A stretch of DNA of 64,000 nucleotides from positions 7,386,501 through 7,450,500 of the forward strand of contig NC_092323.1 of assembly GCF_036785885.1 (NCBI RefSeq), given 5' to 3'. Positions 56,730 to 64,000 of this stretch are shown piece after piece. The position numbers and the translations under genes are program-made. The stretch's first letter is position 1, and each line of letters opens with the position of its first letter. The stretch is from Coffea arabica (taxonomy: Eukaryota; Streptophyta; Magnoliopsida; Gentianales; Rubiaceae). A model generated the notes under the pieces. It saw only the letters and a program-made list of their open reading frames with translations, did no database searches and was not told the DNA's origin.

Positions 56730-58317
56730 ATGGCTGCCGGTATTGATAGAGTTGAAGAGGAGGAAATCTCAAGAATGGAAGAAGGCGTTGAAAGCAACAA
56801 GCGGGAATACGATTATCACAAGGGCTTTTTCTCATCAAAAGATATCATTATCATCCTGCAAAAGGTCAATTATATTTGTTAACGTACCTTATTTTCCTGT
56901 GCGTGACATCGTAAAATCAATAAATTATTAATGTTCGCTTCCCCTGCTTACAATTACATGATGGTTTTTGCAATTCTCAGATTGTAGCAGAGGTGGTTGG
57001 GACCTACTTTGTAATTTTTGCCGGGTGTGGCTCAGTTGTTGTGAATAAAATCTATGGCAACGTCACATTTCCAGGCGTTTGCGTGACGTGGGGACTGATA
57101 GTGATGGTCATGGTTTACACCGTGGGTCATGTTTCTGGGGCTCATTTTAATCCTGCTGTCACAGTTGCATTTGCCATCTTTCGTGGGTTTCCCTGGAGAG
57201 AGGTTAGACCATTCAATCTTCAAATTTGTGGGATATGATTGAAACCTACTTTTAACGCAACTCCCTCTAAACATTTTTATTTATTTGATCGTGAATAATC
57301 CACAATGTTCAGGTGCCTCTGTACATTCTGGCTCAATTGATGGGCTCGACTCTGGCCAGTTGCACATTGGCTTTGATGTTCGATGTGGCTTCCGACGATT
57401 ATTTTGGTACCGTACCAGCTGGGTCCGATGGACAGTCTCTTGCCATAGAAATTATCATCTCCTTCCTATTAATGTTCGTCATCTCCGGCGTCGCCACGGA
57501 CAGTAGAGCGGTAATCCTCCCCATATGTATACATACATATATATTCTTCGTGCGGCTGAGGTTCGTTTTGCATTAGACATTGATCTCATCTACTGACTCC
57601 GTGGCGGAGGACTTGGGGCGCATTCAGAACTTGTAAAAGAGTTGGAAAAGAAAAATTGCTACGTTTTTCGTAAACACATTTTCCGATCACCGTCAAATTT
57701 CACGTATATCAAATTGTTACAGTAATTTTTCTACAAAAAATCCAGAAAAATACAATTCAAACATGACCTCAGAATCCAAAATCTCATTCTAAAAAAAAGG
57801 GAAAAAAAAAGAAGGCAAGACTTAAGTATGGTTTTGAAAAGCATTTGAAAAAGTTCAATACTCTCAATATGTCCATGCAAACTCCTGAGTGAATTTTCTT
57901 GAATTTTTGAAATGTGTAGATAGGAAACCTGGCAGGAATCACAGTGGGAATGACCATCATGCTAAACGTGTTCGTGGCAGGGTATGTAATCTGTACTATT
58001 TGAATTTGAACAGTATAAAAATCTTTCTATCTTGACGAAGAAAACTGTTCAACCGACCGAGTTTAACGGGATAATATTTCGAGTGCAGGCCAGTTTCGGG
58101 TGCATCGATGAATCCAGCAAGGAGCTTTGGTCCAGCCATAGTTAAGCATGTTTATAAAGGCTTATGGGTTTATATAGTTGGACCAATTATCGGAACCATA
58201 CTCGGAGCATTTGTCTATAACTTGATCAGGTACACTGATAAGCCGCTCGAAGAGCATTTGAAAGGCGGATCATTTCGCAACAGTCTTTCCAGAAAATATT
58301 TTGATAATTCTAGCTAG
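56730..58317 (+). CDS. NIP-type aquaporin (NOD26-like intrinsic protein, NIP1-like), five exons
   Basis: Exons: 56730-56864, 56981-57202, 57313-57510, 57920-57981 and 58089-58317, all GT..AG and in phase, giving 281 residues, normal for NIPs. Both pore motifs are intact: SGAHFNPAV with NPA at 102-104, and [10 protein letters not shown] with NPA at 214-216. Six hydrophobic spans surround them. The selectivity-filter residues I can place are Trp82 in helix 2, Ala211 in loop E and Arg217, as in NIP subgroup I, which conducts glycerol, small uncharged solutes and metalloids such as arsenite. The C-terminal tail is Ser/Lys-rich ([15 protein letters not shown]) and offers phosphorylation sites. A short MITE lies in intron 3 (57615-57769). 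A broken duplicate of exon 1 lies one kilobase upstream. Confidence 0.92.
57615..57769. repeat. Short MITE-like element in NIP intron 3 (TGTTTGGATTG family)
   Basis: Carries the family core TCAAATTGTTACAGTAATTTT and ends CAGAAAAATACAATTCAAAC. Its left end (GGGGCGCATTCAGAACTTG) has drifted from the consensus. About 155 bases. Confidence 0.55.
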
Positions 58318-59234
58318 GGATGAAGGCTTGTTTGCCCTGGAGGCTTGGACATGTAAATATTTGAAAAGTATTTAGTGTCTGTAGCTTTATTTGCTTCAAC
58401 TGTTTTGGTTATGATTTGTGGATCTTCTTGTGAAACATTTGTTTATTACTCAATATGAGGTTTTTTACCCAGTATCTTCCAATTTCTGCTTCCCAGTCTA
58501 CTCACCTTTGTCGTCTCTTAGTTTGGATTGTTATTTTCTACGTATCACAGAATTTTTCTGCAAACAACTTGTCATTTCTTGAGTCATATTTTGTCTTCTT
58601 TACCTTTGTCGTCTCTTAGTCGCGAGCATGGGCGACGCGACGGACAGAAAGAGGACATGAGCATTGGGGCTTTAAACGATGAAAGGTCTGAAAACATGCA
58701 ATCCTATGTCAAGAATGACTACTAAGATTGTCTTTAAAATTAGGTAAATGGACCGGATCTTTGGGATTATTTAGTTTGTTACATTCAAATATGACGAGAT
58801 ACCGAGTTGAGTCGACGGGACATTAGTCAAATGGTTAAGGTTGAAATCTCAAATATTAGGGATTCAAATTTCCAGTTTTTTGGAAAACAAAAAGGACAAT
58901 AAGTACATTAACAAGTGCCCATATGCAATTGTTAAAAAACTCCTTCATACTTTTAGGTCAAAGAAAGATGCATTATACTCGTATAATTAAAGGAAAATAT
59001 TATAGTAAACATAAATTTCAATGAGCGACCAAAACATTAAATGGAAGATGGAAGGAAAATCTCAATAAAGGAACAAATTGTAATAGCAAGAAATTTGTTG
59101 GTGACTTGTGATACACCTCATCTAAATGTGAGAAATTGAGTCATGAAAACATGCTATGTACCTGTGCATGATTCTGAACAATGTTAAGTTAGGGAGGACA
59201 ATGTACATGGTTACACACTTCATATATGTTCACA
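58318..59234. other. Intergenic, NIP 3' flank
   Basis: Probable NIP 3' UTR, then AT-rich spacer. CTTTACCTTTGTCGTCTCTTAG-like text occurs twice (about 58504 and 58597), a small local duplication. No gene seen. Confidence 0.4.
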
Positions 59235-60203
59235 ATTTGAGTGACTTATCATCACCAGCAGGATCAAGCAAGGTGATCCAATATGTAGATTGTGTGGAGA
59301 GGAAAATGAGACAATAGAACATGCATTGCTTAACTGCGGCTATGTCAAAGAAGTATGGAGGATAGCCCCAATCCAATGGGAAGGAATTATGAACCAGTAG
59401 GGATGCTTCAGAAGATGGTGGACCACAGTTGCAGAAGCAAAATCAAGAAGAAAGGGCAATGAACACCTTTCCTTAACTGCCAATATTCTTTGGCAGATCT
59501 GGAAAAGTAGAAATGAGAAAGAATTCAATGCAAAACAACCCCTCAATGAGAACAATACAAAAAGCTCAGGAGGAATGGCTGGAATTCAAGGAAGCCACAG
59601 TAAAGGCATCAAGAATGAGCACAGAAGAAACAGGAACTCAGGAAACATTCCCACAGCAACATGAAGAGAATGAAGGCACATTGAGATTGAGGCTTGCTAC
59701 AAAAAAGATGAAAAACAACCCTCAAATAGGAATAGGGGTCACAGTGTCTTTGGACAACCAAGAACCTGTAGGAGGCTAGGCAATGCACGAGAGAAGCATA
59801 GGAAACCAGGTCATTGATGAAATAGCAGCTGTCAAACTTCTAATGAGCAAAGCTGCATTGTAGAATTGGAGTGAAATTGAGGTCCAGACGGATAAGAAAC
59901 AAGCTCTCAATCTCATTCTGCACAGCAAAACTCAGGACATGCGCTTGGCTATCTTGTTGGAGGATATCCATAGTTTGAAGTTTTTGTTCCGCACGTGCTC
60001 CTTTTGTTTAGTTAGTAAAGATTATAATCATATTAGTAATAGGATTAGCGCTTATGCATTAGGCATCATTCAAGATGAGGAACTTTGGTTTCCTCGATGA
60101 CATAGTGCACTGGTTGTATAGTACTATTTCGAGTCTTTGTTTGAAACTGTAAAATTTAGTTAATCTATAAAACCACTTATCATTTCAGAAAAAAAAAAAA
60201 AAA
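59235..60203 (+). mobile_element. 5'-truncated LINE, 3' end of ORF2 with A-tail
   Basis: Translation at 59262-59400 gives GDPICRLCGEENETIEHALL then NCGYVKEVW, the zinc-binding domain that follows the reverse transcriptase in plant L1-type LINEs (Cys-X2-Cys...His...Cys). At about 59850-60100 comes an RNase H-like C-terminus: QTDKKQALNLILHS, FRTCSFCLVSKDYNHISNRI and AYALGI, ending EELWFPR. Stops and frame changes break the reading between them. For example, a TAG follows GIMNQ near 59398 and another falls near 59861. A run of 15 A at 60189-60203 marks the 3' end. The reverse transcriptase core is absent, so this is a dead, truncated copy. Confidence 0.8.
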
Positions 60204-60411
60204 TCTATGGTCTACAATAATTCGATTTCATTTCTAACCTCCCCTCCAAACAAAAAAGAGTATAAATTGACGGCTCTTTATGATTCCAATCCAAACGCTG
60301 ATGTCATGGTGATGGAGGCGCCAAGTTTAAGAATTAAGACCTAGCTGCAGAAATAACTTATAAGATCTTTTTACATCTTTAATTTTTTGGCTTCACCAAT
60401 CACTGTAGCGT

Positions 60412-60645
60412 AGAATAGTTAGCCACTAGAGAAAGCTTTAGGTGCAGGTCAAGTGATTCAATCATTTAACTTATATTTTGTTCAGAATGTCTTAAAAATT
60501 TCAAACACAGGTGTAAAGGCACCCATTTGATTCGAGCATGATTTAGTCCTCTTTGATATTTTCATTGACAACTTTTCATCCACCCCTCCCTTCCCCTTTA
60601 ATTTAGAATAGGAGCAAACGTAGGATATAATTTATCGGAAAAAAG
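60412..60645 (+). mobile_element. SINE with a diverged 14-bp target duplication
   Basis: Flanking repeats AATCACTGTAGCGT (60398-60411) and AATCACCATAGCGT (60646-60659) agree at 12 of 14 bases. The insert has a tRNA-like head (TAGTTAGCCACTAGAG), the block CACCCATTTGATTCGAGCAT, the C-rich CACCCCTCCCTTCCCC and a GGATATAATTTATCGGAAAA tail. The body matches the fragment at 6413-6541, so two copies of one family lie in this window. Divergence suggests an older insertion. Confidence 0.7.
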
Positions 60646-60796
60646 AATCACCATAGCGTCCTTGCCTTCTTATCGCTGTGGAAATTGGTCACATATTTTG
60701 ACCAATGGGAGATAAAGGAAATACCCAAGAAAGAAAAAAAAGCAAAATTAACAAAATCTTGTCCAGGGACTTTTCAGTCATTCGACGTGCCTACCT

Positions 60797-60804
60797 CTAT
60801 AAAA
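60797..60804 (+). promoter_or_regulatory. Probable TATA box of the DEGP7-like gene
   Basis: CTATAAAAGCCCCC, about 340 bases before the start codon at 61136. It predicts transcription start near 60830 and a long 5' leader that is C/T-rich at first (CTCTCCCC), as in many plant housekeeping genes. Confidence 0.45.
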
Positions 60805-61135
60805 GCCCCCATAAAAGGACAGTAATCAATCAATCAAACCGATGAGTTATTTATTTCTCTCCCCAGTCATTACTGAATAATCCTGTCGTCACTCAAGTCA
60901 GCTCCGATCAGCCAACTCTCGCTTCAGCCTCCCCTCTCCCCGCCGGTGATCGGCTGATTATTCTTTCTTCATTCGCCGGACTCCATTATTGGTTGGAATA
61001 CGCACTTATTGGGTGATAACTTATGCGTGTAATTTATTGTACCAGGATAATTTGGTTGAATTAGTAGTTAGAATTAATTTGTCCAGACCTGTATGCAGCG
61101 TTGAGAGAAGTTAGGGTTTTTATTCTTGGGGAATA

Positions 61136-63156
61136 ATGGGGGATTCAATGGAGAGATTGGGATCGGAGGAAGCGGCAAGTTTGATGAAGGAGGAGCTGTG
61201 TATGGAGATCGATCCGCCGTTTAAAGAGAACCTCGCCACTGCAGAGGACTGGCGTAAGGCGCTTAATAAGGTGGTTCCGGCCGTAGTCGTGCTTCGTACT
61301 AATGCTTGTCGAGCATTTGATACTGAGTCCGCTGGCGCCAGCTATGCAACCGGCTTCATTGTTGATAAACGCCGCGGCATTATACTCACCAATCGACATG
61401 TTGTTAAACCAGGTAATGCTAAGCTTTCTTTCGGCAGCCTGAAGTTATTTATTTATTTATTCAGTGAACTTAATAAAGTTAAACAAATTTAGAAGAACTG
61501 TGCTATTGTTTGTAGGGCCTGTGGTAGCAGAAGCAATGTTTGTGAATCGTGAAGAGATACCTGTTCATCCCATATACAGGGACCCGGTGAGTTGTTAATG
61601 ACTTGTGCCAGCCTTTTATTGTTCAACGGGTGCTTTGGGATATCGCTAAATGCTATAGTTCATACTATCTGCTATATTTGCTTGCCTGTGCCTTATTTAG
61701 TTATGGTTGCATCGTCTTTATCAGCTTTTTTGTATACTATTTTGATCGTCTTTACTTTTGGTTGTGCTATATATTGTATGCTTTATTTATCCAAGGACAT
61801 GATTTTCCTGATCCTATTTTGCCGCTAAAATTTAATATGCTTGATGCAAAGTATTTTTGAAAGTTCATTTATTATAAAATCTCATCTCGCGGCTGCTATG
61901 ACTGCCTGAAATTTATTGACTTACATCCCTTAATGGCTTGTATTGACATTGATCCATCATCTTTAGGTACATGACTTTGGCTTCTTTCAATATGACCCTG
62001 GGGCAATTCAATTTCTGAGCTATGAGGAGATCCCTCTTGCACCGGAAGCTGCTTGTGTTGGACTGGAGATAAGGGTTGTTGGGAATGATAGTGGAGAAAA
62101 GGTTGGTTAATGAGTTTTGTACTCCGCTCTTTCTATGTACTGATTGGATTTATAGTACTCCAAGACTGACAAAATTGGACCTGAAAATAGATATTAATAT
62201 TTGTTTGCTTATTTATTTTCCTAGCCAAGTTTCCATAAGTTTTCTAAGTGTATGCCATTTCTAGAATAGGAGGATGAGTATGAATCTAGTCCAGCTTAAG
62301 TATCAAAGTAACATGTAAGTGGCACTATTTAATCATGTCACTCTGACGAGTAAAACTGATGTACGAATTACTTCTCCACCAATGTTTAAACTTATACTTA
62401 TGAGGACTATCACTGCATCACGCTATAATATTAAGCATGAAAATTTGGCAACATAGATTCTTTTCCTTGTGATTTTGAAGAGCTAGGTTGCCATGAACAC
62501 TTTGTCTTTTTAGGGTACTCAACAACACTCAAGCATGTCTTGAAGAAGGAACACTGATTGTCCTCATCTATGTTATATTTAAGTCAGAAAAAGTTTGATT
62601 TCCCATGTCTGCAGCATTTTGCAGCTGGTCAAGGGAAATTAAAAGAAAAACAAAAAGACACGGTCCTTCTTTTTCAGAGATGGTGTATTAAAGCATCAAT
62701 AAATAGTATTCACTCCCTGCTAATTCTCTGCAAATGCATCTTCCTGCTACTATTGGTAGATGAACTGCTAGTTTGCCACGTTGATTAACAAGACCTATGA
62801 TTTAGAAACATCAAGGCTGATGGCTTAGATATTAGTGCATTAGCAATTTCAGTTGATTTTTTAGTGTAAACCGTCAATTGTGGAACTCAACACAAACTTG
62901 CTATTATGGTTTCCTATCATATTGACTGTCTTTCTGCTATCTGTTCATGTAATATGAAAAAATCGTTTCTGGCTTGAAAAATCCATGTCTATCCTATTTC
63001 TCTTTCTATTACCCCTTACTTTTCTTACAGGTGTATAACTGAGTGTGTTCTATTTCCTCCCCCCCCCCCCCCCCCCCGCCCTGCGGGTGAACTGCAGGTG
63101 TCCATTTTAGCTGGTACTCTTGCTCGCTTGGATAGAGATGCTCCTCATTACAAGAA
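61136..63156 (+). CDS. DEGP7: Protease Do-like 7 (DEGP7-type), first four exons, gene continues past the right edge
   Basis: Exons: 61136-61412, 61516-61586, 61967-62101 and 63098-63156, all in phase, giving about 180 residues so far. The last ends inside a codon, so at least one more exon lies beyond 64000. The start is [17 protein letters not shown], then [20 protein letters not shown], typical of DEGP7. The trypsin-like fold shows [10 protein letters not shown] with catalytic His88 and VHDFGFF with catalytic Asp119. The serine motif (GSSGSP in the family) would be in a later exon. The stretch [18 protein letters not shown] directly precedes that region in relatives. DEGP7 proteins are very long (over 1,000 residues) with degenerate protease and several PDZ domains, and take part in protein quality control. 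Plant DEG7 has been reported in the chloroplast stroma in photosystem II repair; no transit peptide is obvious here. Confidence 0.88.
63059..63077. repeat. Poly(C) tract in DEGP7 intron 3
   Basis: A run of about 19 C (about 63059-63077), 20 bases before the acceptor of exon 4, taking the place of the usual T-rich tract. True length may be uncertain because such runs are hard to sequence. Confidence 0.7.
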
Positions 63157-64000
63157 GTATGCGTTCATTTTACTTGTGTTTTCTCTTCAAACATCTAAAA
63201 TAACATCAGTAAGCTAGTATCTCCTGTTATGTGTTCCCTGTTTTGATGATTGAATTTGAATGGTTAAGGTCTGCCTTTAATGTAGGAGAATTTCTGAGAC
63301 ACTTTTTTTTTTTTTATTTGGATGATTATTTGAGCTTCTGAACTGGTATAACATGTTTTTCTGTTATAACACTTTTTTTGGTTGCAATCCTTTTTAAGAT
63401 GCTCTTTCTTTCACTTTGTGGAACCTTCTGTTACACGTCCAAAACTTTTCCTCAGCTGAGTCTTGTTTTCCCATGTCAAACACTCTTCCTCTTTTATAGT
63501 AAATAATAAACTTGACACTTACATTATAATTCGGGACTTATGTGGTTTATACTAGGGCGTTTTCTGTTGTAGCATTTTTCCTATTGTTGCACTTCCTAGT
63601 CAAGGTAGTGACCTCTAGTGTGGTTGAACGAAAATGCTTCTTTTGTATGCCTTATATATTATTTAATCAAATCACAGGAGTATATCCATTCTTCTTTACA
63701 GATTGAAATATGGGGAATAGCTTTGTTACTCGCAAAAATGTTTCAGAATAGTGATTGATCTCTGTCTTTAGATATCTCCAGTGCTATTGCTAGGTTGGAA
63801 GTCACGAGCTTAGCTATCCCTATCTATTACAGTTTTTAATCTATTATTATTATAAATTTTTGGGGGGTTTTCCTTTAGCTAACAAGAAAGAAGAATGTTT
63901 TTATTGTTGTCAAATTCTCATTTTTTATTCTCTCAGTTGCTGATTAAATTTGTATCTGGTGTATATATCCTTATTTGGTGTAATTCTTATTTTCTTTCTT
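63157..64000. other. DEGP7 intron 4 (incomplete)
   Basis: T-rich sequence starting at the donor GTATGC (63157). No exon with the expected continuation (the protease serine motif) was found before the window ends. Confidence 0.6.

Noticed and set aside
59513-59779. 88-codon frame as a host gene
   Set aside because: It lies within the LINE fragment between its zinc-binding and RNase H parts.

Overview
The window is plant nuclear DNA. Host genes have short exons with GT..AG introns, long AT-rich intergenic stretches, nuclear-type tRNA genes (Ser-AGA and two Asn-GTT), and plant-only families (DRB, RSL-type bHLH, wax synthase, NIP aquaporin). Gene content fits a eudicot. A gag-only retrotransposon like the TR-GAG elements described in coffee makes an asterid, perhaps Rubiaceae, plausible but unproven.

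Layout. 1-326: start of an unidentified minus-strand gene leaving the left edge. 0.3-8.5 kb: intergenic, with three SINEs, small MITEs and a large purine/pyrimidine foldback. 8.5-8.9 kb: a tRNA cluster. 10.4 kb: a PPR-protein fragment. 11.3-14.0 kb: MITEs, a hAT element nested in another element, and a second foldback. 14.8-19.5 kb: a five-exon DRB gene. 21.8-23.3 kb: a five-exon RSL/RHD6-like bHLH gene. 24.9 kb: a MITE. 26.6-27.7 kb: a single-exon wax-synthase-type acyltransferase. 29.1-46.6 kb: one 17.5-kb LTR retrotransposon on the minus strand, with 4.78-kb LTRs, a gag region, satellite-like arrays and no recognisable pol. 47.9 kb: a SINE. 50.8-54.1 kb: a two-exon ARM-repeat gene whose intron carries a dimeric retroposon-like insertion beside the 5' splice site. 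54.7-55.4 kb: a MITE. 55.6-55.9 kb: a decayed copy of the NIP first exon. 56.7-58.3 kb: an intact five-exon NIP aquaporin. 59.2-60.2 kb: a LINE 3' fragment. 60.4 kb: a SINE. 61.1 kb to the right edge: the first four exons of a DEGP7-type protease gene.

The genes are ordinary, separately transcribed nuclear genes and do not form a pathway cluster. The DRB protein would act in small-RNA biogenesis, the bHLH in root-hair or tip growth, the acyltransferase in wax-ester synthesis, the NIP in membrane transport and the protease in protein quality control. The most unusual content is in the mobile DNA: the very young gag-only Ogre/Tat-like element, the dimeric insertion carrying snRNA-type promoter motifs, and several non-autonomous elements with clear target-site duplications.

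All exon structures are hand-made from splice sites and reading frame. Family names rest on recognised motifs, not on database searches.
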